Positions 14,739 through 22,932 of a DNA stretch of 24,373 nucleotides are shown in pieces. Source of the stretch: Sulfurimonadaceae bacterium (GTDB taxonomy: Bacteria; Campylobacterota; Campylobacteria; Campylobacterales; Sulfurimonadaceae). A program made the translations under genes and the position numbers. The stretch lies in assembly GCA_026193155.1 (NCBI GenBank), contig JAPHSI010000206.1:1-24373 (forward strand), read 5' to 3'. Below the pieces are notes generated by a model. That model did no database searches and was not told where the DNA came from. It saw only the letters and a list, made by a program, of their open reading frames with translations. The first letter of the stretch is position 1. The number at the start of each line of letters is the position of its first letter.

Positions 14739-17357
14739 ATGAATTCAAAAATATTATTTATAAAGTTTTTATTATTTCTATACATGAGTATATCTGTTGC
14801 ATTTGCAGAAACTAATTATTTAGAAAAAGTTTCTTTACAACTAAATGCCGAGAGTACTTTTGAATTTGCTGGCTATTATATTGCTTTAGAAAACGGCTAT
14901 TACGAAGAAGCCGGATTAAATGTAGAAATAATTTCTAGGGACTTCAATAAAAACAATGTTGAACAAGTTATAAACGGCGAAGTGACATATAGTATCACTG
15001 ATTCAAATATTTTACTTTACCGTGCAAAAGGAAGCCCTATACAAATCATGGCTTCAATATTTCAACATTCTCCCCTTGTACTTATATCAAGAGAAGAAAC
15101 TATGATTTACAGTCCATTAGAGATGAATAATAGAGTTATATCATATCCAAAAGACATTGATAATGCAGCTGTTACTGTCTTACTAAGTTCATCTGGACTT
15201 AATTTATCAGATTATACATATGTAACTTTTAAAAATGACTATAAAAAGTTCTCAGAGGGTAAGGTAGATGTCGTATCAGGCCGTTCAGGTCGTATTATTT
15301 TTGATTTGTTGGATGAAAACATTGGATTTAATATAATCAACCCTGTAAATTATGGTGTTGATTTATATGATGGAATACTCTTTAGCACAGAAGATGAATT
15401 AAAAAATAACCCTGAACGTTCAAAGAAATTTTTAGCAGCATCTATAAGAGGATGGCATTATGCTATGGATCACAAAGAAGAAACTGCAAAAATATTAATA
15501 AATAAATACAAAAGTAAGTCAAGTTTTGATGCACTGCTCTATGAAGCTAATCTATATGAAAAGCTAATGGTTAGAAAGTTAGTTGATATTGGTTACACTA
15601 ATCCAGATAGATTTTACAAAGTTTCACAATCTTACGAAAAAATGGCTAAAGCTAGTAAAAAAAAGTTAGACAATGCTCTAAAAAATTTAGTTTGGGACCC
15701 TTATAGCAATACAACAGAGTATGAAAAGTATTTAAATATACTTTTTATATTTGTAATAATAGTAATAATTATAATTTTTTCACTCGTTTTATTTAGTAGA
15801 AAATTGAAAAATACGGTAGATTTAAGAACAAAAGAAATAAATGAAAAAAACAATATATTAAAAGAAGTTCAAAGAATAGCGCATTTGGGTTCATGGAACT
15901 ATGATGCTAAGAATCAAACACTTGATTGGAGTGATGAAGTATATAGAATACTTGGTTTTCAACCACAATCTTTTACCCCAAAAATAGAGTTTTATATATC
16001 TTATATCCATCCAGATGATGTAGAAACATTCAAAAAAACATATGATGAAAATTTAAAACAAAAACGTCAATATAATATTCAGTACAAGATTTTAAGAGAT
16101 GATTACACAATTAGATATATAAAAGAAAATGCAATTCATGACTATGATAAAAATGGCAATTATATTAAAAGTATAGGAACTATTTATGATATTACAAAGA
16201 GTATTGTTCATGAAAAAGAGTTAGAAGAACAAACTAGAAAAGCGATGGAATCCAATGTAGCAAAATCTGAATTTTTAGCTAATATGAGCCACGAAATTAG
16301 AACTCCTTTAAATTCTATAATGGGGTTTATAGATTTAATAAAAGAAAAAGAAAAAGATGAAGAAAACATCAAATATTTAAATGTTATAAATAGTGCGAGC
16401 AATGATTTACTAAGTATTATAAATGATATTTTAGACTTTAGTAAAATAGAAAGTGGAAGTATCCACATAGAACATATAAATTTTAACCCAAATGAAGAAT
16501 TTTTAATTACTAAAAAACTATTTGAAGCAAGAGCTGACGAAAAAAACATAGTTTTATACTTAAATATATCTCAGTTGCCTAAAGTATTAAAAGGTGATGT
16601 ATTAAGAATTAAACAGGTCCTAAATAATCTCTTAGGAAATGCAATCAAGTTTACACCTCAAGGAAAAAATGTTTTCGTAAATATTAAATATGAAAAAGAG
16701 AGTCTGCATATAAGTGTAAAAGATGAAGGAATAGGTATTTCAAAAGAGTACCAAAAAAGAATCTTTGAACCATTTTCTCAAGAAGATAACTCTACTACAA
16801 GAAAATACGGTGGAACAGGACTAGGTTTATCAATATCGTATGACCTTATTGATATGATGGGAGGCGAACTTAAAGTAGATAGTGAACCCGGTAAAGGTAG
16901 CAATTTTTATTTTTCTATTCCTCTTGAAAAAAGTGATGATAAAAAACATGAAGAAGTAAAAGAACATGAGATAAAGAAAGAATTAAAAGGTGATATCCTA
17001 CTAGTTGAAGACAACCCTGCTAATCAAATGTTTATGAAAGTTATATTTAAAAAATCAAAGATAAATTATGATATAGCAGCTGATGGATTAGAAGCTATAG
17101 AAAAATTTAAAAACAACAAATACGATGTAATTTTAATGGATGAGAATATGCCAAATATGGGTGGTATAGAAGCAACTTCCAAAATATTAGAAATAGAAGA
17201 GCAAAAACAATTATTACATACACCTATAATTGCTCTTACTGCAAATGCACTTAAAGGTGATAAAGAAAAGTTCTTATCCGCAGGAATGGATGAATATTTA
17301 ACAAAACCAATAGATAAGAACAAGCTGTTACGAATTTTAGGCAAATACCTTGCTTAA
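14739..17357 (+). CDS. Hybrid sensor histidine kinase with NMT1/THI5-like periplasmic sensor, PAS and receiver
   Basis: 872 residues. Signal/anchor helix 5-23. Residues about 28-310 form a periplasmic binding domain of the NMT1/THI5 (SsuA-like) type, with the motif FEFAGYYIALENGYYEEAGL at 41-60. TM at 333-352, coiled coil, then a PAS domain (about 376-487). Kinase core: H518 in NMSHEIRTPLNS; N-box NNLLGNAIKF (629-638); G1 DEGIGIS (662-668); G2 GGTGLGLS (691-698). A C-terminal receiver has D801 in LMDENMPNMGG and K856 in YLTKPID. This layout needs an Hpt partner; one is encoded at 19958-20275. A TAAAAT with extended TG sits 6 bases before the ATG and no Shine-Dalgarno is seen. The ligand is unknown, perhaps a pyrimidine- or sulfonate-like small molecule by family analogy. 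Confidence 0.92.
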   Translation: MNSKILFIKFLLFLYMSISVAFAETNYLEKVSLQLNAESTFEFAGYYIALENGYYEEAGLNVEIISRDFNKNNVEQVINGEVTYSITDSNILLYRAKGSPIQIMASIFQHSPLVLISREETMIYSPLEMNNRVISYPKDIDNAAVTVLLSSSGLNLSDYTYVTFKNDYKKFSEGKVDVVSGRSGRIIFDLLDENIGFNIINPVNYGVDLYDGILFSTEDELKNNPERSKKFLAASIRGWHYAMDHKEETAKILINKYKSKSSFDALLYEANLYEKLMVRKLVDIGYTNPDRFYKVSQSYEKMAKASKKKLDNALKNLVWDPYSNTTEYEKYLNILFIFVIIVIIIIFSLVLFSRKLKNTVDLRTKEINEKNNILKEVQRIAHLGSWNYDAKNQTLDWSDEVYRILGFQPQSFTPKIEFYISYIHPDDVETFKKTYDENLKQKRQYNIQYKILRDDYTIRYIKENAIHDYDKNGNYIKSIGTIYDITKSIVHEKELEEQTRKAMESNVAKSEFLANMSHEIRTPLNSIMGFIDLIKEKEKDEENIKYLNVINSASNDLLSIINDILDFSKIESGSIHIEHINFNPNEEFLITKKLFEARADEKNIVLYLNISQLPKVLKGDVLRIKQVLNNLLGNAIKFTPQGKNVFVNIKYEKESLHISVKDEGIGISKEYQKRIFEPFSQEDNSTTRKYGGTGLGLSISYDLIDMMGGELKVDSEPGKGSNFYFSIPLEKSDDKKHEEVKEHEIKKELKGDILLVEDNPANQMFMKVIFKKSKINYDIAADGLEAIEKFKNNKYDVILMDENMPNMGGIEATSKILEIEEQKQLLHTPIIALTANALKGDKEKFLSAGMDEYLTKPIDKNKLLRILGKYLA

Positions 17358-17363
17358 ATGTGA

Positions 17364-17392
17364 CAAATAGTAAAAACTATATTAACTATTTG
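17364..17392. repeat. Inverted repeat between hybrid kinase and amrB
   Basis: CAAATAGT and ACTATTTG, 8-base perfect arms with a 13-base loop that contains another ACTAT. It starts 7 bases after the kinase stop and has no T-run, so it is an unlikely intrinsic terminator. It could be an operator or an mRNA 3'-end hairpin. Confidence 0.4.
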
Positions 17393-17412
17393 CAAGAACA
17401 TATAAGTTATTA

Positions 17413-17418
17413 TATAAT
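17413..17418 (+). promoter_or_regulatory. -10 box for the small ORF/amrB
   Basis: TATAAT 29 bases before the ATG of the 21-codon ORF. An AGGA (17437-17440) sits 6 bases before that ATG, so the leader ORF, not amrB, has the good ribosome site. Confidence 0.5.
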
Positions 17419-17446
17419 TAATAATATTTAGGCAATAGGAAATTTT

Positions 17447-17512
17447 ATGCAATATGCAAACACTTATAGTAAATTGGCAGAGTTTGCTAGAAAAGTTTTA
17501 GAGATAGTATGA
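17447..17512 (+). CDS. 21-codon ORF coupled to amrB, possible amrA remnant or leader peptide
   Basis: ATG at 17447 with AGGA at the correct distance; 21 residues beginning MQYANTYSKLAEFARK, stop TGA overlapping the amrB ATG (ATGA). The peptide resembles the first helix of AMMECR1-family proteins (AmrA), which commonly begin with a small-residue-plus-LA.FAR-like helix and are often encoded next to amrB. Whether it is a stump left by deletion of amrA or a translated leader that couples amrB translation cannot be decided from sequence. The resemblance is short and remembered rather than computed. Confidence 0.45.
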   Translation: MQYANTYSKLAEFARKVLEIV

Positions 17513-18285
17513 CTCGCAATATGAGTGTATCAGGATCTTTTTATCCAGATACAAAAAAAGAGACTTTAAGATACTTTGAACATTTCTCATCTTTAATACA
17601 AGAGATATCACTACCCTCTTCAAAAATCATAATAGTTCCACATGCAGGTTATATATATTCAGGGTTTACGGCAAATATAGCATATAATGTTCTTAAAAAT
17701 AGCTCTATAAAAAACTTTTTAGTTATAGGTCCCTCTCATAGAATTGCTTTTGATGGAAGTAGCGTATGTGATTTTAATAGCTACGATACACCTTTTGGAA
17801 AAATTCAAAGTGATAAAAATACAATCGAGGAGCTAAAATCAAAACTTAATATAAATTCATATCTACAAGCTCATCATGAACATTCCACAGAGGTACAATT
17901 TCCTTTTATCAAACATTACATACCAGATGCAAAAATAATTGAATTGGTTTATTCTAAAGAAGATCCTAAAGAATTATCTAAAATAATAAAATATATATAT
18001 GAAAAAAAAGATTGGGGGATAATTATATCAACTGATTTAAGCCATTTTTATAAACTCTCAGATGCAAATTCTCTAGATAATATTTGTATAGATGCTATAA
18101 AAAACTTAAACATAGATTTACTACATAAAGGTTGTGAAGCTTGTGGTATTATAGGTGTTGAAGCAATGTTATTAACTGCTAAAGAATTAAATTTAAAATC
18201 TGAAATACTTGACTATAGAACAAGTGCAGATGTGAGTGGAGATAACTCTAACGTTGTGGGATATCTTAGTGCCTACTTTAAATAA
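17509..18285 (+). CDS. amrB: AmmeMemoRadiSam system protein B (Memo-like)
   Basis: 258-residue Memo-family protein, related to LigB-type dioxygenases; its bacterial role is not established. Starts MTRNMSVSGSFYP, where the GSFYP element normally lies near the N-terminus. Candidate metal ligands: H45 in VPHAGYIYSG, H77 in IGPSH, C212 in CEACGIIG; also the conserved HHEHSTEVQFPF (122-133) and STDLSHF (174-180). ATG overlaps the stop of the 21-codon ORF. An ATG 12 bases later is an alternative. The usual partners AmrA (AMMECR1) and the radical SAM enzyme are not in the window as full genes. Convergent with the EAL gene, 5 bases apart. Confidence 0.9.
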   Translation: MTRNMSVSGSFYPDTKKETLRYFEHFSSLIQEISLPSSKIIIVPHAGYIYSGFTANIAYNVLKNSSIKNFLVIGPSHRIAFDGSSVCDFNSYDTPFGKIQSDKNTIEELKSKLNINSYLQAHHEHSTEVQFPFIKHYIPDAKIIELVYSKEDPKELSKIIKYIYEKKDWGIIISTDLSHFYKLSDANSLDNICIDAIKNLNIDLLHKGCEACGIIGVEAMLLTAKELNLKSEILDYRTSADVSGDNSNVVGYLSAYFK

Positions 18286-18290
18286 ATACT

Positions 18291-19910
18291 TTAAAATATA
18301 TCTTTAGGTTCGTCAATATAATAACCTTGTGAGTAATCTATCCCTATCTCATTAATAATATCAAATATCTCTTTACTTGAAACAAATTCGGCAACTGTTT
18401 TAACACCGATTTTAGTAGCAAAACTTTGAATAGTTTCTACAACATGTCTATTAAAACTATTCTCATGAATATTTTTAATTAAACTACCGTCTATTTTGAT
18501 TATATCAGGCTGAAAATCAATTAATCTTTCAAAGTTTGAATATCCTGCTCCAAAATCATCTATGGCTATTTGCACACCAAATTTTTTTATCTCTCCTATA
18601 AAACCTGTAACTATATTTGAGTCATTAAACAACTCATCTTCTAGAAGTTCAAATACAATTCTATGTGCATAATCTTTATTTGATTTTAAAAACTTAATAA
18701 TCTGAGAGTACACTTGCTTATCTTCAATATCTAAAGCAGATAAGTTAATGGAAATATCTTTTGTTGTCCCTTCTAAAGCTTTAAAACTATTGTTTAAAAC
18801 ACATTTGGTAATACTTGTATAATACCTACCTTTTTTAGCAATATCCAAAAAGAAAAATGGAGATATTATATTTGAGGCTTCGTCTATTATTCTTACTAAA
18901 GACTCATACTTTTCTATCTCTTTTGTCCTATTATTAAAAAGTGGCTGATAATAAGATACTACCTTATTTTTATCTAATGCATTTTTAATAGTTTTAATCA
19001 TTTTAATATTTTTAGCTGCTTCTTTATGAACATGTTCAACTATTTCGTTTGAGAAAATAATGTTTGACTTACCTTTCATAACATGACTTAAACCTATTCT
19101 TGAATACTCAAATAGTTGTTTTGTATTGTATGCAAAACTTATATCAATATTTATTTCATATTCATAATCATCAAGTAATATTTGAACATCTCTTACATTA
19201 TTTTGAAATTCTGTACATGTTGCATATACCTCACTTAATATAATTTTTATATCTTTTTTATCATTTAAAAGTGCAAACTCACCATCTGAAGTATGGTATA
19301 AAATAGCTTCTTTACAATTTTCAGGGGTGAGTGTGTGAACCATTTTGGCAAATTCTTGCTCTATCTTGTCTACTACTTCTTCTGAATAAAATTCTTCAAG
19401 GACTTCATAATCTTTTATTTTAAAAAGTACCAATATTGGATTTTCACATAATTTTATATCATCCATAAGCGCAGATTTATTTGGAAGGTTTGTTGAATGA
19501 TTTTTGGAAGATAGGATATATTGTTTATTTATTTTTGATAGATTTGCATATGACTTACACCTTGCTATTAACTCATGTTTATCAAATGGTTTTGAAATAA
19601 AGTCATTAACTCCATAATTAAGTGCTTTAATTTTATCATCTTTTTCACTTAATGCAGTAATCATAAGAATAGGTGTTCTCTTAAATTCTTCAAGAGATCT
19701 AATCGCCTTTGTAGCTTCATAACCATCCATAATAGGCATCATACCATCCATTAAAATAACATCAGGCATCAACTCTATACTTTTTTTTAAAGCTTCTCTT
19801 CCATCTGAAGCTTCATAAAGGTAGTAACCCTCTTTTTTCAATGCGATTTTAATTGCTAATCTATTATCGATTAAATCATCTACTATTAAAATACTTAGCT
19901 TATCTTCCAC
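18291..19910 (-). CDS. Response regulator with degenerate GGDEF and EAL domain (c-di-GMP phosphodiesterase)
   Basis: 539 residues with no TM segment. Receiver 1-125: D55 in LMDGMMP and K107 in SKPFD. Residues about 138-290 are a degenerate GGDEF domain: NLPNKSALM resembles its start, but the active site reads TSDGEF (207-212) instead of GGDEF, so cyclase activity is unlikely. EAL domain about 300-539, with catalytic residues present: E336 in YESLVR, N389 in INLSA, E421, D451-D452 in DDFGAGYS, K472 in KIDGS, E508 in VAEFV and Q528 in QGYYI. It therefore looks like an active phosphodiesterase controlled by phosphorylation. Start is GTG at 19910 behind a perfect AGGAGG. It lies 47 bases downstream of the Hpt gene in the same operon. 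Confidence 0.92.
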   Translation of the reverse strand: MEDKLSILIVDDLIDNRLAIKIALKKEGYYLYEASDGREALKKSIELMPDVILMDGMMPIMDGYEATKAIRSLEEFKRTPILMITALSEKDDKIKALNYGVNDFISKPFDKHELIARCKSYANLSKINKQYILSSKNHSTNLPNKSALMDDIKLCENPILVLFKIKDYEVLEEFYSEEVVDKIEQEFAKMVHTLTPENCKEAILYHTSDGEFALLNDKKDIKIILSEVYATCTEFQNNVRDVQILLDDYEYEINIDISFAYNTKQLFEYSRIGLSHVMKGKSNIIFSNEIVEHVHKEAAKNIKMIKTIKNALDKNKVVSYYQPLFNNRTKEIEKYESLVRIIDEASNIISPFFFLDIAKKGRYYTSITKCVLNNSFKALEGTTKDISINLSALDIEDKQVYSQIIKFLKSNKDYAHRIVFELLEDELFNDSNIVTGFIGEIKKFGVQIAIDDFGAGYSNFERLIDFQPDIIKIDGSLIKNIHENSFNRHVVETIQSFATKIGVKTVAEFVSSKEIFDIINEIGIDYSQGYYIDEPKDIF

Positions 19911-19920
19911 TTATCACATT

Positions 19921-19926
19921 CCTCCT
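19921..19926 (-). promoter_or_regulatory. Consensus Shine-Dalgarno for the REC-EAL gene
   Basis: AGGAGG followed by A, then ATG-TGA-TAA and GTG. The ATG is one base from the site and is stopped at once, so the GTG ten bases away decides the start. Confidence 0.6.
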
Positions 19927-19957
19927 ATTTTTTATTAAATATTGTATTTAAATGTTA

Positions 19958-20275
19958 TTATACTCTTATTGCTTCTATTAATTCCTTTAGCTTCTTGTAC
20001 TCTTGTATGTAATCGATATTATTGTTACTTCTAGCATTATTTTCTATATATCTTGCAAGTTCTGAAACTTTATCCAGTTTGATATTAGAAGCACTACCCT
20101 TTATAGCATGAGATGAAGCAAACATGGATTCCAAATTATTTTCTTCAATAGCTTTTTTTAATTCTGCTAGACTATCTTGTGCAGTATCTAAAAAAACTTC
20201 AAGTAGCATCTCAACATCCTCTAAATCAAAATCTAACTCTTTAGCTATTTTTTCTAAATCCAGATTATAACTCAT
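19958..20275 (-). CDS. Free-standing Hpt phosphotransfer protein
   Basis: 105-residue, almost all-helical protein with the Hpt signature HAIKGSASNI; phospho-accepting histidine H56. These proteins pass phosphate from a hybrid kinase receiver to a response regulator. It is upstream of, and presumably co-transcribed with, the REC-EAL gene. The nearby hybrid kinase (14739-17357) ends in a receiver and has no Hpt of its own, so the three could form one relay (inference). ATG with GGAG upstream. Confidence 0.92.
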   Translation of the reverse strand: MSYNLDLEKIAKELDFDLEDVEMLLEVFLDTAQDSLAELKKAIEENNLESMFASSHAIKGSASNIKLDKVSELARYIENNARSNNNIDYIQEYKKLKELIEAIRV

Positions 20276-20312
20276 TCTCTTCTCCCATATAATAAAACCG
20301 ACACTAAATAGT

Positions 20313-20340
20313 TAATAATAAAAATTCTCTTTTATTATTA
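20313..20340. repeat. AT-only inverted repeat overlapping truC stop
   Basis: TAATAATAAAA and TTTTATTATTA, perfect 11-base arms around ATTCTC. It spans the truC stop codon and lies before the Hpt gene. It may be a weak terminator or 3'-end stabiliser; AT-only stems can also arise by chance in this composition. Confidence 0.4.
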
Positions 20341-21048
20341 TAGTGAAAAATCTTTACATACCCTTGAAAAAATCTCATCAAGTCCTGCTTTTATTCTAAT
20401 TTGCTTTTTTAAATAAGGGTGAAAAAGCTTTAGTTCACTTGCATGTAAAAGCATTCTATGACAGTCAAACTCTGCACGTATAAGCTTGTTATGCTCACCT
20501 CTTCCATATTTTGTATCCCCCAAAAGATGATGTGATATGTGTTTCATATGACGACGAATTTGATGTTTTCTTCCCGTTTTTGGTTTTAACTCTACTAAGG
20601 AATAGCGTACCTTATCGTAACGTCCAACTGCAAAATCAAGTTCTGCTTTTGCCAAGGTTTTATAAAAAGTTACTGCTTCTTGTGCTTCTTTATCTATACG
20701 AGAATCTTTATCTGCAATCTTATCAAGCTTCTCTTTAAGTGGATAATCTATCACTCCTTCATTATCCGTATAACCACGCACAACTGCCAGGTAGGTTTTC
20801 TCTATGCTATGATTTTTAAACTGCTCAGATGCAAGATTTGCACTCTCTTTATCAAGTGCGAAAAACAAAACTCCTGAAGTTGGTTTATCTAGTCTGTGAA
20901 GGGGGTATACATATTGTCCTATCTGATCTCGCAGCATCTGAATAGCAAAACGGGTTTCATGTCTATCTATAGGCGACCTATGCACTAATAAACCACTTGG
21001 TTTATTAATAGCTATATAGTACTTATCTCTATATAAAATCTCTAACAA
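20338..21048 (-). CDS. truC: tRNA pseudouridine(65) synthase TruC (RluA family)
   Basis: 236 residues. The N-terminus MLEILYRDKYYIAINKPSG and LLVHRSPIDRHETRF, followed by MLRDQIGQYVYPLHRLDKPTSGVL, closely follow E. coli TruC. The catalytic aspartate is D54 in HRLDKPTSG. Later TruC-like blocks are LDKIADKDSR, VELKPKTGRKHQIRRH and RMLLHASEL. TruC converts U65 of certain tRNAs (Ile1, Asp in E. coli) to pseudouridine. It lacks the E. coli C-terminal tail. The start is a TTG three bases after the helicase stop with no good ribosome site, so translation is probably coupled. A broader RluA-type specificity cannot be excluded. Confidence 0.88.
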   Translation of the reverse strand: MLEILYRDKYYIAINKPSGLLVHRSPIDRHETRFAIQMLRDQIGQYVYPLHRLDKPTSGVLFFALDKESANLASEQFKNHSIEKTYLAVVRGYTDNEGVIDYPLKEKLDKIADKDSRIDKEAQEAVTFYKTLAKAELDFAVGRYDKVRYSLVELKPKTGRKHQIRRHMKHISHHLLGDTKYGRGEHNKLIRAEFDCHRMLLHASELKLFHPYLKKQIRIKAGLDEIFSRVCKDFSL

Positions 21049-21051
21049 ATA

Positions 21052-22311
21052 TTAGCCACGTTTCGTTACACGTCTGTGTTTATTTGTAGTTTTTTTATAG
21101 TGTTTTTTACGAGGTTTTTTATCCTCTTTCTTATGCTCACTCTTTAGTTTAGTCTCTTCAATATCTTTACGTCTTATAGTCGGGTCTGGTTCAAAACCCT
21201 CAACTGTCTCTTTTGGAATTTTTTGTCCTATAAGACGCTCTATATCTTTTATATCATACTTATCATAGATATCTAAAAGTGTTATAGCTTCACCGTCACG
21301 ACCTGCACGACCTGTACGCCCTACTCTATGTACATAGTCTTCGGGGATACTTGGCAGTTCATAGTTAATAACATAAGGCAGTTCTTCTATATCAAGTCCT
21401 CTAGATGCTATATCTGTAGCTACCAATACTTTTATTGTTTCATCTTTAAACTGGTTTAGTGTTTTAAGACGTTTTGCCTGAGTCTTATCTCCATGTATTA
21501 CATCAGCTTTTAAACCGTCTTTTTTTAATTCTTCAACAAGTTCATCTGCACTTTTCTTTGTTTTTGTAAATACTAAAACTTGTCTAAAATTACGTGAACC
21601 AATCAGGTAAGCACAAAGCGCTGCTTTTTTATCTTCATCTACCATATATGCTACTTGATTAATAGTATCTACAGTTGAATTTTTCTTTGCTGATTCTACA
21701 AACTGCGGTTTTGTAAGTATAAGTTTTGAGAGTTTTCTAACTTTATCACTGTATGTAGCTGAAAAAAGCAAAGTTTGGTGTCTTTTTGGAAGTAGCGGAT
21801 GGGTCTTTCTAATCTCTTTGACAAAACCCATATCAAGCATTCTGTCTGCTTCATCAAGTACAAATATCTCGACATTGTCAAGTTTAAGACCTTTGTCCAC
21901 ATGTTCTATCAAACGCCCTGGAGTAGCTATAACAATATCTACACCTTTTTTTAATATGCGTTGTTGTGATTCTATATCTTTACCACCGACTAAAACAGCA
22001 ATATTTAGTTTCATATTTTTTGCATAGTTGTTTAAGTCTTCATGTATTTGAATACTTAACTCTCGAGTAGGAGATAAAATCACACCTCGAAGGACTCTGT
22101 CCTCATCTGCACTGGTTGCACGAAGTCTTTGAAGCATAGGTAAGCCAAACGCAGCTGTTTTTCCCGTCCCTGTCTGAGCAGTTGCAAAAACATCCTCTTT
22201 CGCTAAAATAAGCGGAATAGCTCTTGTTTGTATTGTTGTAGGGTTTTTATAACCTAACTCTTTTATAGCTGAGAGTAAAGGCTTCATAACACCTAGTTTT
22301 TCAAATGACAT
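21052..22311 (-). CDS. DEAD-box ATP-dependent RNA helicase (RhlE-like)
   Basis: 419 residues with every helicase motif in order: Q-motif near TTIQTRAIP (25-33), Walker A AQTGTGKT (45-52), PTREL (81-85), TPGR (130-133), DEAD (153-156), SAT (184-186), HGDKTQ, DIASRGLDIE and HRVGRTGR (328-335). A basic Lys/Arg-rich tail (about 375-419) likely binds RNA. This is the RhlE-type core without the long DbpA or CsdA C-terminal domains. Roles in this family are rRNA/ribosome assembly, RNA decay and cold growth. It is first in an operon with truC, which fits a role in RNA maturation. Confidence 0.93.
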   Translation of the reverse strand: MSFEKLGVMKPLLSAIKELGYKNPTTIQTRAIPLILAKEDVFATAQTGTGKTAAFGLPMLQRLRATSADEDRVLRGVILSPTRELSIQIHEDLNNYAKNMKLNIAVLVGGKDIESQQRILKKGVDIVIATPGRLIEHVDKGLKLDNVEIFVLDEADRMLDMGFVKEIRKTHPLLPKRHQTLLFSATYSDKVRKLSKLILTKPQFVESAKKNSTVDTINQVAYMVDEDKKAALCAYLIGSRNFRQVLVFTKTKKSADELVEELKKDGLKADVIHGDKTQAKRLKTLNQFKDETIKVLVATDIASRGLDIEELPYVINYELPSIPEDYVHRVGRTGRAGRDGEAITLLDIYDKYDIKDIERLIGQKIPKETVEGFEPDPTIRRKDIEETKLKSEHKKEDKKPRKKHYKKTTNKHRRVTKRG

Positions 22312-22353
22312 ATAATTTCTCTTTTCTTTTATACTTAATAAAATTTATATGAA

Positions 22354-22362
22354 ATTTTAGCA
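22354..22362 (-). promoter_or_regulatory. Extended -10 for the helicase-truC operon
   Basis: On the minus strand TGC-TAAAAT (22360-22362 and 22354-22359), 42 bases before the helicase ATG, in the 118-base divergent gap. Confidence 0.45.
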
Positions 22363-22371
22363 TATTAAAGA

Positions 22372-22377
22372 TATAAT
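22372..22377 (+). promoter_or_regulatory. -10 box for DUF2062 gene
   Basis: TATAAT 52 bases before the ATG at 22430, in the divergent gap shared with the helicase operon. No strong ribosome site is visible for the DUF2062 gene. Confidence 0.4.
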
Positions 22378-22429
22378 CTTCCAAAATATATATATAAGAA
22401 AATCACAAACTTTACACAAAGCAAGTCAG

Positions 22430-22927
22430 ATGGTCAGAAAAAATTTAAAAAAAATATCTAAAAGCGAAAAAATAAAAGAATTTATAAAAAAATATAAAGT
22501 ACCTCATGAATATCTCTCAACTAATAGGAAGATGGTGTCTCGCGGTGTAACTTTAGGTATTTTTATAGCTTTTATACCTATGCCTATGCAAATGGCAGCC
22601 GTTTTAGCCTTTATGCCTTTTTTCAAATTTAACGTCCCGCTCGGACTTGCTATGTGTTGGCTCTCAAACCCTTTTACAATGCCACCTATGTACTATATGG
22701 AATACCTGACAGGAAGTTTTTTTCTAGGGATAAAACCAGAACCTGTTGAGATGACCTTAGAGTGGTTTACAAACAATATGGACAATATATTTATCCCCTT
22801 GTATACTGGGACTCTTTTTTACTCCGTTGTTGGTTCTTCACTTGCTTTTTGGATAGTAAATCACTTTTGGAAAAGTTCTGTTCATAGAGATAGAAAACTT
22901 CATAGAGACGAGAGAAAAGAACAATAA
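22430..22927 (+). CDS. DUF2062 membrane protein
   Basis: 165 residues with a basic N-terminus (SKSEKIKEFIKKYKVPHEYL). The DUF2062 core follows: SRGVTLGIFIAFIPMPMQM (37-55), FNVPLGLAMCWLSNPFTMPPMYY, and about three TM helices (about 40-66, 70-93 and 125-145). The tail is strongly basic/acidic (RDRKLHRDERKEQ). The family is a conserved inner-membrane protein of unknown function. Transcribed alone, convergent with the HPP-family gene 5 bases away. Confidence 0.9.
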   Translation: MVRKNLKKISKSEKIKEFIKKYKVPHEYLSTNRKMVSRGVTLGIFIAFIPMPMQMAAVLAFMPFFKFNVPLGLAMCWLSNPFTMPPMYYMEYLTGSFFLGIKPEPVEMTLEWFTNNMDNIFIPLYTGTLFYSVVGSSLAFWIVNHFWKSSVHRDRKLHRDERKEQ

Positions 22928-22932
22928 TAAAA

